Assembly (NCBI RefSeq): GCF_041903755.1
Contig: NZ_JBBWVE010000009.1
Coordinates: 115,069 to 179,068, forward strand
Source: Thiocapsa roseilacustris
GTDB taxonomy: Bacteria > Pseudomonadota > Gammaproteobacteria > Chromatiales > Chromatiaceae
DNA length: 64,000 bases
Direction: 5' to 3'
Shown: positions 10,312-18,563 of the stretch, piece by piece
How the letters are laid out: the number at the start of each line of letters is the position of its first letter
Numbering within the stretch: position 1 is the stretch's first letter
The notes under the pieces: model-generated
What the model saw: only the letters and a program-made list of their open reading frames with translations
Databases searched by the model: none
Told to the model about the DNA's origin: nothing
Translations under genes and position numbers: made by a program

Positions 10312-10393
10312 AACCGCGTCCAAAGCGAGATGCTAACTTTCGCGTGGGTTCGACGTTTGGTGCATCCTCGGCCCTTAGCGGGGACGCGGTTTG
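10309..10393. repeat. MITE-like inverted repeat, family B1, copy 1
   Basis: About 85 bp bounded by AAACCGCGTCC and its complement GGACGCGGTTT. Internal sequence (AGCGAGATGC...) matches copies at 33188-33274, 36797-36882 and a half copy near 34923-34959. It shares its first bases with the end of the preceding family A element. Confidence 0.78.
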
Positions 10394-10466
10394 GAACCGG
10401 CACTTGGCGCAACCGCCTGGTTCGGGTTCAAATGACCGTCAAGTTCCTCAGGAGATCACCAGCCGA

Positions 10467-11114
10467 ATGCCCCACGACAATCTCGACCGCCTTATCGCGC
10501 TCGCCGGTATCTATCAGGCCGTCAACTGTGTCATGCGCGTCGCCCGCTCCGGCTCGGCCGACACCGACGCCATGGATCCCTGTATCTACAGCCTCCTGCA
10601 GGTCAATGCCGACGACGTGGGTGCGGTCTTCGGCGAGCCGGGTCGGGTCGCGAACGGGGCGCGACAGATCATTGCGCAGCTCACCGGCAAACCGGAGCGC
10701 AACCTGGAGTTGACCCGCTACGTGGTCCTCTTGATGAAATTGGAGCGGGCCCTCGCGGCGCGCCCCGACTTCCTCGCGCGCATCGGCGAAGGCATTGAGG
10801 CGGCAAAGGCGAAGCAGGAGCACTTTGCACTCCTGCATCCGAACATGTTGGCCCATCTCGCGGCGATCTACACCGACACCATCAGCACCCTGGAGCCTCG
10901 CATCATCGTCCGCGGCGACCCGCTGCATCTGCAGAATCCCGACAACCAGAACCGGGTGCGCGCACTCCTGCTCGCCGGCATCCGATCCGCCATGCTGTGG
11001 CGGCAGGTGGGCGGCACCCGCTGGCAACTGCTCCTGAAAAACAAGCAGGTCCTCGCCGACGCCCGCCGCTACCTCAACAGCCTGGCCGACCGAACGGCCA
11101 ATCCGAATGCGTAA
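10467..11114 (+). CDS. hflD: High-frequency lysogenization protein HflD homologue
   Basis: A 215-residue, mostly helical, membrane-associated protein. In E. coli HflD binds phage lambda CII, and the gene lies between mnmA and purB. Recognisable family blocks are ALAGIYQAVNCV near the N-terminus, LTRYVVLLMKLERAL in the middle and QNRVRALLLAGIRSAMLWRQVGG near the C-terminus. The ATG at 10467 is preceded by CAGGAG. The mnmA-hflD order is conserved, but two repeat elements separate them here and purB does not follow. Confidence 0.93.
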   Translation: MPHDNLDRLIALAGIYQAVNCVMRVARSGSADTDAMDPCIYSLLQVNADDVGAVFGEPGRVANGARQIIAQLTGKPERNLELTRYVVLLMKLERALAARPDFLARIGEGIEAAKAKQEHFALLHPNMLAHLAAIYTDTISTLEPRIIVRGDPLHLQNPDNQNRVRALLLAGIRSAMLWRQVGGTRWQLLLKNKQVLADARRYLNSLADRTANPNA

Positions 11115-11188
11115 CCGGCGCGGCGCCTGAGGGCGCACCCGACCGCCAGCCATCTCGGCTCCGAGTCGCGTATTCTTGAGCGCCAGAT

Positions 11189-11285
11189 GGCCTCGCTCGT
11201 AAGACCGGCCACCCAAAACATCAGTCGCTCGTGACACCCGCTCTGCGGTGTCACGCATGCCACGATGGCCGGGGTTACAAGCAAC
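11189..11285. repeat. MITE-like inverted repeat, family C, copy 2
   Basis: A shorter (97 bp) copy of the element at 3742-3863, with ends GGCCTCGCTCGTAAGACC and, complemented, GTTGCTTGTAACCCC. It retains the internal GTGACACC/GGTGTCAC hairpin. It lies 90 bp from a transposase fragment. Confidence 0.75.
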
Positions 11286-11374
11286 GAAAAACCGGGGACC
11301 GAAAAACAGGGGACAGACGACGGTTTCCTGCCATCATCGCTCCATCTTTTCCTTCGGGATAACAGCAGATCGGT

Positions 11375-11503
11375 ATGCCCCGACACGCCCGCATCGTTGC
11401 CGCCGGCTTCCCCATGCACGTCATTCTGCGGGGCATCGATCGAACGCTTTCAGAAACAGGTCGCGACCATAGATCTCGAGCCGCGTACCGGAGTCTGGTG
11501 TAA
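11375..11503 (+). pseudogene. REP-associated tyrosine transposase fragment
   Basis: The first about 20 residues (MPRHARIVAAGFPMHVILRG) match the conserved N-terminus of IS200-like REP-associated transposases. After this the frame runs into unrelated sequence and stops at 11501-11503. The HUH and catalytic Tyr regions are absent, so it is a remnant. Such enzymes mobilise palindromic elements, so a remnant beside an inverted-repeat element is suggestive but not proof of a link. Confidence 0.6.
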
Positions 11504-11632
11504 CCCGCGCCCAGCGTGATCTGCGTCGTTTTCTCGAAAGCGGACTCAGATGAACCAGCGAACATCCATCCTGTCGCGGTTGGGAGAGTCTATCTTTTGA
11601 ATGAACCCTGACTTTCGTCGGAGGACCGAGGC

Positions 11633-11875
11633 ATGAAGCACCTGCCGGGCGCTCTGACCGTCCTGATCGCGGCCGTAATTGGAGGCTGCGCTCATGGGCC
11701 TGACGCCGGGGGTTGGGTCGGGACCGAGATCCAGATTCCGGAGCCGATCGAGATCTCGGCTGGTTCGGCGCGCGCGTGGTTCCAAGGCGGCCGTCAGTCG
11801 CCCCGAGCGCCGACCGTCGAAGTGCCCATGGCGGCAGGATCGATACCTTCGATCCAAACAGACGTCCGACTTTAA
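11633..11875 (+). pseudogene. Truncated lipoprotein gene
   Basis: A clear start (GGAGG ribosome site, then ATG) leads into a lipoprotein signal ending GGCAHG (lipobox Gly-Gly-Cys). The ISAGSARAWFQGGRQ stretch resembles small Gammaproteobacterial lipoproteins that continue for about 100 more residues. The frame ends at 80 residues, overlapping the end of the convergent fic gene by four bases, so the C-terminal part appears lost. It may still make a short lipoprotein. Confidence 0.5.
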
Positions 11876-12918
11876 GCTCGCCCCCCATCACGCTCCCCGA
11901 GCGCCAACACGAGCTGCCGTCCCGACCGCGTCAACCGATACCGTTGCTTGGGGCTCTTCGGTATCTCGGGACGCGTCAGCTCAATCCATCCACCGGCAAG
12001 CACAGGGTGCAGATAGTCGTAGAGAAACGTCGGCCGATGCGACAGTGCCATGAGCGCCATCAGCGACTTGGCCGAGTAGTCGCCCTCGCCCATCCGCGCC
12101 AACAGATTCAGAGCTTGTTCGCTAGCTTGTTCGGTGCCTTGTTCGGCAGCTTGTTCGGTCGAGGCGGACATCAATGCCTCCCGAATCACCCCCAGCATAA
12201 ATTCGACGAACAGGGTCGAGGCACCCTCGGCGTTGCTCTCGGCCAGCGCTCTGTAGTAGTCCTGTTGACGCGCATGAATGATGCTCTCCACCGGCAAATC
12301 GGCGAGCAACGGATTCCACCGGCTCAAGATCAGGGTCTGCCACAAGCGGCCCATCCGTCCGTTACCGTCGTCGAACGGGTGGATAAACGCGAGCTCGTAG
12401 TGAACGACGCAACTCGCGATGAGCGGATGCACTTCTGCCCTGCTCAGCCAGGCCAGAAGGTCCTCCATCAAGATCGCCACGCGATCGGCCGGCGGCGCCA
12501 TGTGAACGACATGATCGCCCGACATCACGCCAACGCCCCCATGTCGATACGCGCCCTGACGCTCCACCAAACCCGTCATCAGAAGGGCATGAGCCGCAAG
12601 CAGATCCTCCTCGCTGTCCGGATTCCACGACTGAAAATGCTCGTAGGCCAGGAGCGCATTCCTGACATCTTGGATCTCGCGAGGCGGCGCAATCACAGGC
12701 TTGCCTTCCAGGATCGCGCTGATCTGCTGCTCGCTCAGGGTGTTGCCCTCGATTGCCAATGACCCATGAATGGTCCGGATCCGGTTGACGCGCCGCAGAC
12801 GCAGCGCACCGGCCGACTCGGCCGCCACGGCGGAGCGCCCCAAACGCTCGGCGATCTCGGCGACATCAGCGAGCATGCCCGGGGTAATCATGAAAGGCGG
12901 CGAGTCGGTTTTGGTCAT
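11872..12918 (-). CDS. Fic family protein (AMPylation/NMPylation enzyme)
   Basis: A 348-residue Fic-domain enzyme expected to transfer a nucleotide monophosphate to a target hydroxyl. The active-site motif HPFDDGNGRMGR (His about residue 180) is complete. An inhibitory (S/T)xxxE(G/N) motif occurs N-terminal to it (SLAIEGN, residues 53-59), the class II layout. The C-terminal third looks like a winged-helix DNA-binding region. Between them is a short repetitive linker rich in TEQ and SEQ units. ATG at 12918 chosen. It lies downstream of dndA on the same strand with a 285-bp gap, so co-transcription is uncertain. Confidence 0.93.
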   Translation of the reverse strand: MTKTDSPPFMITPGMLADVAEIAERLGRSAVAAESAGALRLRRVNRIRTIHGSLAIEGNTLSEQQISAILEGKPVIAPPREIQDVRNALLAYEHFQSWNPDSEEDLLAAHALLMTGLVERQGAYRHGGVGVMSGDHVVHMAPPADRVAILMEDLLAWLSRAEVHPLIASCVVHYELAFIHPFDDGNGRMGRLWQTLILSRWNPLLADLPVESIIHARQQDYYRALAESNAEGASTLFVEFMLGVIREALMSASTEQAAEQGTEQASEQALNLLARMGEGDYSAKSLMALMALSHRPTFLYDYLHPVLAGGWIELTRPEIPKSPKQRYRLTRSGRQLVLALGERDGGRA

Positions 12919-12998
12919 GGATTGCGGCGAGTACCCGCCTGGTGTCCTGGTCGAGTCAGAGAGCGTAGGAATCTCCGGCAAAGGAACGACCACCCTGT

Positions 12999-13020
12999 AG
13001 GGGCGACTTCAGTCGCCCCT
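12999..13020. repeat. Perfect hairpin upstream of fic
   Basis: Ten-base perfect arms AGGGGCGACT and AGTCGCCCCT separated by 2 nt, in the gap between dndA and fic. It could terminate dndA transcription, but no T-run follows on that strand; it resembles dispersed REP-type palindromes. Confidence 0.5.
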
Positions 13021-13202
13021 TGTATGTTCTGTTCTGAAGGGATTGACAAGGAAAGCGATAAACGGACGTTATGAAGAGTGCCCGGGAAGCCGTTCGCCCC
13101 AAGTCTTCCCGGAAATCGCCTCAAGCCGCTTGTCGCCTATGGCCCCTGGTTCCGTTACCGCAAGGTTCGCACGCCAACGCTGCCGATTGCTACGAACCCG
13201 GC

Positions 13203-14330
13203 TCAAAGCAACCCACTGATCCGCCCGGCCACCGCCTCCCAATCAACAGCCGGCGTAAGGTGGCACCAACTCAGACGCACACAGCCGTTCGCCTCGTCGT
13301 CGCTCATCCCCATCGCCTTCAGCACATGGCTCGGCGAATAGCTGCTCGACGTACAGGCCGATCCATTCGAGATCGCCACCTGATCCTTCAGAGCCACCAT
13401 GAGCGCCTCGGAGTCCAACCCGGGGAAGGCCAGATTCAGCACATGATCCATCACCAGAGACTGATCACCCGTCAGGCGCGGGCCGAGCGGCATCAGCGCA
13501 TCCAACGCCTGCCGGCGGATCTCCCGACAGATCGCCTGGCGCCGAGCGCAATCCCGCACCGCGCTCACGGCTGCGGTCCCCAAAGCCGCGATCATCGCAA
13601 CCGGCAAGGTACCCGGTCGTAATCCCCGCTCCTGACCACCCCCGACCATCAGGGGCTGAAGCGGTATCCGCTCGTAACCCCGGCGCCGGGCAACCAAGGC
13701 GCCGATGCCTTTCGGCGCAAAGATCTTATGACCGCTGATCGAGACCAGGTCGATCCGCGGATTGCGCAGCGGTTCCGGATCCTTGCCGAAGCCCTGGGCA
13801 GCATCGACGTGGAAATACGCCGGATGGTCGGCGAGCCGCTCGGCAATCGCCTCCAACGGCTGCCGGACCCCGGTCTCGTTGTTCGCCTGCATCACCGACA
13901 CCAGGACCGTATCCGCCCGCAGCGCCCCACGGATCGCCTCCGGATCCACCGCGCCGCTTGAATCGACCGCAACCCGCGTGACCGAGAACCCGGACCGCTC
14001 CAGCAGATCACAGGGCTCCAGCACCGCCTTGTGCTCGATTCGGGTCGTGATGACATGACTCCGCCCAGTATCCGCCTCCGCGCGCAACCCGAGAATCGCG
14101 AGGTTGTTGCTCTCCGTCGCCCCGCTGGTGAAGACGACCTCGTCGCGCTTCGCGCCGACCGCCGCAGCGACCTGGTCACGCGCGCGCTGCACCGCCTGCT
14201 TGGCCCGCGCGCCGAGCTCATGGGTCCGACTGCCCTCGTTGCCGAAGTCGTCGTCCAAGTAAAGGAGAAGAGTTTCTCGGGCCTCGGGCGCAAGCGGAGT
14301 CGTGGCGTTGCAGTCCAGATAGACGGGCAT
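13203..14330 (-). CDS. dndA: Cysteine desulfurase, DndA type
   Basis: A 375-residue PLP-dependent class V aminotransferase fold that takes sulfur from cysteine as an enzyme persulfide. The PLP lysine is K202 in SGHKIFAPKG and the catalytic cysteine is C326 in GSACTSSSYSPSHVL; the N-terminal YLDCNATTPL and TSGATESNN motifs are intact. In Dnd systems DndA supplies sulfur for DNA phosphorothioation through DndC. Placement divergent from dndB, with a shared 145-bp promoter region, supports a Dnd role over housekeeping Fe-S assembly (no iscU or hscBA nearby). Confidence 0.92.
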   Translation of the reverse strand: MPVYLDCNATTPLAPEARETLLLYLDDDFGNEGSRTHELGARAKQAVQRARDQVAAAVGAKRDEVVFTSGATESNNLAILGLRAEADTGRSHVITTRIEHKAVLEPCDLLERSGFSVTRVAVDSSGAVDPEAIRGALRADTVLVSVMQANNETGVRQPLEAIAERLADHPAYFHVDAAQGFGKDPEPLRNPRIDLVSISGHKIFAPKGIGALVARRRGYERIPLQPLMVGGGQERGLRPGTLPVAMIAALGTAAVSAVRDCARRQAICREIRRQALDALMPLGPRLTGDQSLVMDHVLNLAFPGLDSEALMVALKDQVAISNGSACTSSSYSPSHVLKAMGMSDDEANGCVRLSWCHLTPAVDWEAVAGRISGLL

Positions 14331-14354
14331 GGGCGGCTCCCGGCGGAAACTATT

Positions 14355-14400
14355 TGTTGACAGCTCATTTAGGATTAGAGATTATTTGTTTGTCAAACAT
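14355..14400 (+). promoter_or_regulatory. dndA/dndB divergent control region: promoter and palindromic operator candidate
   Basis: The AT-rich 145-bp gap holds a perfect TTGACA -35 (14357-14362), a 17-bp spacer and a GATTAT -10-like hexamer (14380-14385) reading toward dndB. Two bases further on is a perfect 13-bp palindrome with TGTTTG and CAAACA arms (14387-14399), overlapping the expected transcription start. DndB homologues are known repressors of dnd operons, so this is the natural operator candidate. The assignment is inferred. Confidence 0.6.
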
Positions 14401-14475
14401 TTCACAAGAAACATACTCTGCCGCACAAGCCGCGGCCTTGCGGTTAACCTCGCTCATCAACCTGTCGAGCCGACC

Positions 14476-15576
14476 ATGGATACATCGCCCACCCTCACGT
14501 TCCCGGTGATTCGCGGTCTCGAAGCGGGCCGCGAGTACTACGTCGCCATGTGGACGCTCCACATGCTGCGCCGTATCTCCGTCTTTCACGAAGACGATCT
14601 GCCGCCCGAGCTGCGTTCCCGACGTGCTCTGAATCCCGCGCGAATCCCGGAGATCTCGGAATACATCCTCGACAACCCCGACGACTACGTCTTTTCGGCA
14701 ATCACGGTCTCAATCGATTCCGAGTTGAGCTTCGATCCTCTCCCCGGTGAAAGCAGGCTCGGCGTCCTCCGCCTCCCTATGGATGCACGCTTCGTGATGA
14801 ACGACGGCCATCACCGCCGCGCAGCCATCATCGAGGCGCTCAAACAGCGGCCCGAGCTGGCTCAGGAAACCATCGCCGTGATGTTCTTCCGAGACACTGG
14901 GCTAGAGCGCTGCCGGCAAGTGTTTTCCGATCTAAACCGCCACGCCATCCGCCCAAGCCGCTCATTGGATCTGCTTTACGAGCATCGCGACGACAAGGCG
15001 CGCCTTGCCAAACTGGTCGTGATGGAGTCAGAGATCTTCCGGAATCTCGTGGACATGCAGAAGACTTCGCTCTCCAAACGCTCGTGGAAGCTCTTCACGC
15101 TATCCGCCTTCTACAACGCCTGTGCGGACTTGGTGAACGGCATCACCACAGGCAACCTCGCGGACGATGCCGCCTTGGCACGCGAGTTTTGGGAGGCAAT
15201 CGCGCGGGAGATGCCGACATGGATCCAGGTGAAGGAAGACACCTTGGCCGCAGGCGAGGTCCGAGAGGATTTCGTCCACGCCCACGGGATCGCCCTGCAA
15301 GCCTTGGGACGGGCCGGTAACGCCTTGTTGCAAAGGCATCCCGACGACTGGCGAGACCGTCTCGTCGCATTGAGTCGGATCGATTGGTCACGCAGCAACA
15401 CACGGCTCTGGGACGGGCGTGCGCTCATCGGCGGCAAGGTCGTCAGGGGGACTATCAACCTTGTATTGACCACGAACGTGATCAAGCAGGTCTTGGGGTT
15501 ACCGCTGGACGCCGAGGAGCAGAACGTCGAGAACACTTACCGGGCTGCTCGCGAGCCGGTCGGCGGTATGCCGTAA
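14476..15576 (+). CDS. dndB: DNA phosphorothioation-associated protein DndB
   Basis: A 366-residue DGQHR-family protein. DndB is the regulatory member of dnd clusters: it is not needed for sulfur insertion but affects modification frequency and transcription. The signature reads NDGHHRRAAI (around residue 113), a variant of DGQHR. The C-terminal RIDWSRSN...WDGRAL block matches the paralogue downstream. The ATG at 14476 (MDTSPTLTFPVIRG) fits the family start better than an upstream in-frame ATG. The stop overlaps the dndC start by one base (TAATG). Confidence 0.88.
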   Translation: MDTSPTLTFPVIRGLEAGREYYVAMWTLHMLRRISVFHEDDLPPELRSRRALNPARIPEISEYILDNPDDYVFSAITVSIDSELSFDPLPGESRLGVLRLPMDARFVMNDGHHRRAAIIEALKQRPELAQETIAVMFFRDTGLERCRQVFSDLNRHAIRPSRSLDLLYEHRDDKARLAKLVVMESEIFRNLVDMQKTSLSKRSWKLFTLSAFYNACADLVNGITTGNLADDAALAREFWEAIAREMPTWIQVKEDTLAAGEVREDFVHAHGIALQALGRAGNALLQRHPDDWRDRLVALSRIDWSRSNTRLWDGRALIGGKVVRGTINLVLTTNVIKQVLGLPLDAEEQNVENTYRAAREPVGGMP

Positions 15577-17270
15577 TGACAACAGGTGAGGTCGACGAAT
15601 CTGAGCTTCGAGACGACATGAGCGCGCCTGAACAACCGACCCGGACCGACATCCCCGGGGACCGGATCCAGCCCGCCGCGGGCGCCAAATCCAGACGCTC
15701 GGCCTTCGACGCCCTCGGGTTCCGCGCGACCATCACTCAACTCAAAGATGAAATTCGCGCCCTCTATACCGCGGACCAGATCCCTTGGATCGTTGGCTAT
15801 TCCGGCGGCAAGGACTCGACCGCGACCCTTCAGCTCATCTGGACCGCGATCGCCGAGCTACCGGCCGAGCGTCGCCATAAGACCGTCCATGTCATCTCCA
15901 CCGACACGTTGGTCGAGAACCCCATCGTCTCGGCCTGGGTCGGCAACTCCGTCAACCGCATGCGCGCTGCCGCCGATGACCAAGGTATGCCGCTCCAAGC
16001 CCGCATGCTGACGCCGAAGCTGCAGGATCGCTTCTGGGTCAACCTGATCGGCCGGGGCTATCCGGCACCACGGCACAAATTCCGCTGGTGTACAGAACGG
16101 CTCAAGATCGCGCCATCGAACGACTTCATCCAGAGCGTCGTCTCGGCCAACGGCTCGACCATCATCGCGCTCGGCGTCCGCAAGGCCGAAAGCGCCCGCC
16201 GCGCCGCCACCATGCGCAAGCACGAGAAGGGGCGCGAGCGTGACCGCCTCAGCCCCAATGCGTCCCTTCCGGGGTCTTTGATTTATTCGCCGATCGAGGA
16301 CTGGAGCAACGACGACGTCTGGTTCTACCTGATGCAGACCCAGAACCCGTGGGGCCATGACAACCGAGACCTGCTCGGCATGTATGCTGGCGCCTCGGCC
16401 GACGGCGAGTGCCCGCTGGTCGTCGACAATTCCACCCCGAGCTGCGGGGATTCCCGCTTCGGCTGTTGGGTCTGCACGCTGGTCGAGCAAGACAGATCCA
16501 TGGCCGCGATGATCCGCAACGACGACGAAAAAGACTGGATGATGCCGCTCTTGGACCTGCGCAATGCGCTCGATTTTCGCAATGGACCGAAAGATGCGAA
16601 GGGTCGAAGCCAAACCGACCGGCACCTGCGCGACTTCCGCCGCATGAGCGGCGCCGTCCAACTCATGAAAGACGGCCGGATCATCCCCGGCCCTTACACC
16701 CAAGAGGCGCGCGGCGCCTGGCTGAAGAAGCTGCTCGCGGCTCAGACCCATATTCGCCGGCGGGGTCCGGGGTCCGTCCGCGACATCGAGCTGATCGGCC
16801 TGGAGGATCTCCAAGAGATTCGCCGCATCTGGGTCATCGAGAAGCATGAGCTCGAAGACACCCTGCCCTCGCTCTATCACGAGGCCACCGGCGAGCCCTA
16901 CCCGGGCCGTCCCCTGGACGATAACCTCATGATCGGCGCAAAAGAGATGGACGACCTGCGCGCTCTGTGCGGCGACGACCGCCTGCATTACGAGATGACG
17001 CGCGACCTTTTGAGTCTCACACGTCAGCAGCGCAACAGTGCTCGGCGCGCCGGTCTCAACAAGCGCATCGAACAGCTGATTCGGCGCAGCTTCTATGATG
17101 ACCCCGACGACGCGATAGATCGCGTCCAGCGGCTTGGTACGAAGCGAAAGGGCCTGACAGCAGAACGAGCGGAATCGGGTCCGGATCAGCGGAGGTCGGT
17201 AGCCGCCGCAGCGACACCGGATCCGGCCTCGTCCGATACGCCCACCGCGCCGAAGAGGGACGGGCTGTAA
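15576..17270 (+). CDS. dndC: DndC, ATP-pyrophosphatase/sulfurtransferase of DNA phosphorothioation
   Basis: A 564-residue PAPS-reductase-like protein that activates the DNA phosphate and carries sulfur to it. The PP-loop SGGKDS is at residues 76-81. A cysteine cluster suited to a 4Fe-4S centre is visible: C172 (KFRWCTERLK), then C279, C290, C297 and C300 (SCGDSRFGCWVC). ISTDTLVENP is the conserved nucleotide-binding region. Length matches DndC. Translationally coupled to dndB; the next gene starts 2 bases after its stop. No dndD or dndE follows. Confidence 0.93.
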   Translation: MTTGEVDESELRDDMSAPEQPTRTDIPGDRIQPAAGAKSRRSAFDALGFRATITQLKDEIRALYTADQIPWIVGYSGGKDSTATLQLIWTAIAELPAERRHKTVHVISTDTLVENPIVSAWVGNSVNRMRAAADDQGMPLQARMLTPKLQDRFWVNLIGRGYPAPRHKFRWCTERLKIAPSNDFIQSVVSANGSTIIALGVRKAESARRAATMRKHEKGRERDRLSPNASLPGSLIYSPIEDWSNDDVWFYLMQTQNPWGHDNRDLLGMYAGASADGECPLVVDNSTPSCGDSRFGCWVCTLVEQDRSMAAMIRNDDEKDWMMPLLDLRNALDFRNGPKDAKGRSQTDRHLRDFRRMSGAVQLMKDGRIIPGPYTQEARGAWLKKLLAAQTHIRRRGPGSVRDIELIGLEDLQEIRRIWVIEKHELEDTLPSLYHEATGEPYPGRPLDDNLMIGAKEMDDLRALCGDDRLHYEMTRDLLSLTRQQRNSARRAGLNKRIEQLIRRSFYDDPDDAIDRVQRLGTKRKGLTAERAESGPDQRRSVAAAATPDPASSDTPTAPKRDGL

Positions 17271-17272
17271 TC

Positions 17273-18394
17273 GTGCGAAACCGGATCGATAATGACTCGG
17301 CTGCAGTGTCCAAGGTCCGTAAGCGACCGACGTCTCGGCAATCAACGCCGACCCAATCGGCGGAGCAGCTCACCACATTTATCGAATTCTCGGCGATCCG
17401 GGGCACGCAGGCCGGCCGGCCCCAATACGCAGCGATCTGGCCGGTCGGGATGCTGATCCGTTTGAGCGCCGAATCACTCTCACGCATGTCACGACGTCCG
17501 TCGGAGCCCATCGACGCACGCCTCGTAGGTGATCTCGCCGAGCGCTGTGAAACCGAGCCGGAGCGATTGTTCAACCAACCCATCTTGCTCGGCGTTCTCG
17601 GAAGACTGGAGTTTCTGCCAACCGAATCGGCTCCGAACATGGGAGTGCTCCGGCTCGATCCGGCCGCCAGGATCGAGATCTTGGATGGGCTCCACCGCCT
17701 CGCCGCCATCACACAGGCTGGCGTATCGGACGATCAGCTCGCCGATCTCAGCGCCGCAATCCTGATCAGCCCGATCCGGGAGCTTGAAGATGTCGGGAAG
17801 CGCCGACGCGCGTTGACCAAGTGCGCGGGATCGGCAAACACCGGAAAGGCACGCCGGCTGGAGCGCAAGGCGCATCGCGAGCAGATTGCCCGGGATAGCG
17901 TTACCCTCTCGCCCTTTCTCACGAAGGCTGTCGACCTCAAACAGACGACCATCGCCCCGCGCTCGCGAAGACTCTTTACGGTCAAGACCTATGCACGAGC
18001 CTGCCGCCCGTTCGTAGAAGCGCGAAGAGAGAGCGCGGCCCCGATAACCGCCGAGCAACTGGCTGGCTATTGGCAATTGCTCGCGGACACGCTCCCGGAT
18101 TGGCAAGGTTTTACGACTCGCCGGATCGGCGGGGGCGAGGTACGAGAAAAGACCGTCCTGGCCAACGCCGGCGTGCTCCGCGCACTGGGACGCCTCGGCG
18201 CACGAGTCCTGGCCGAGCCGCCCGCACAGCAACCGAAGCTGATCGCCCGGCTCGCCGGCGTCGATTGGCGACGCGACAGCCCGGCATGGCAAGGAACCCT
18301 CGTCGCCGACGGTAAGATCCGAACAGGCAGCGAAATCGAGGACGGGGTCTACCTGCACTTGCTCAAGGTATGCCGACTTGCCGCTGAGGGCTGA
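17273..18394 (+). CDS. Second DndB-like protein (divergent paralogue)
   Basis: A 373-residue protein starting with GTG two bases after dndC. It shares the DndB layout: N-terminal FSAIRGTQAGRPQYAAIW (compare FPVIRGLEAGREYYVAMW in dndB), a degenerate signature ILDGLHRLAAI (around residue 139), and the C-terminal GVDWRRDS...WQGTLVADGK block. The two proteins are clearly homologous but diverged, so this is not a recent duplication. It occupies the position where dndD normally lies. A role as a partner or antagonist of DndB is inference. Confidence 0.8.
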   Translation: MRNRIDNDSAAVSKVRKRPTSRQSTPTQSAEQLTTFIEFSAIRGTQAGRPQYAAIWPVGMLIRLSAESLSRMSRRPSEPIDARLVGDLAERCETEPERLFNQPILLGVLGRLEFLPTESAPNMGVLRLDPAARIEILDGLHRLAAITQAGVSDDQLADLSAAILISPIRELEDVGKRRRALTKCAGSANTGKARRLERKAHREQIARDSVTLSPFLTKAVDLKQTTIAPRSRRLFTVKTYARACRPFVEARRESAAPITAEQLAGYWQLLADTLPDWQGFTTRRIGGGEVREKTVLANAGVLRALGRLGARVLAEPPAQQPKLIARLAGVDWRRDSPAWQGTLVADGKIRTGSEIEDGVYLHLLKVCRLAAEG

Positions 18395-18563
18395 TAAACC
18401 GATCCACCAGAAGATCAGGCTGCGTTTCATCGGAAACGGGTGCAACACCCGCCCCCAGGAACGGCGCGCCGAAATCAAAGCAGGATCCCTACCGACAAAC
18501 CCTCGTCACTCATGGACTTAACGACGGGGAGCGAGCGCAGCGAACAACTTGAAGACGGGCACT

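Noticed and set aside
13203..14330. IscS/NifS housekeeping cysteine desulfurase
   Set aside because: No iscR, iscU, hscBA or nifU nearby; the gene shares a divergent promoter with dndB and has the DndA-type GSACTSSSYSPSHVL active-site loop. A dual role is still possible.
15858..17345. A 495-codon frame antisense to dndC
   Set aside because: The sense strand encodes DndC with all catalytic motifs; the antisense product has no recognisable features.
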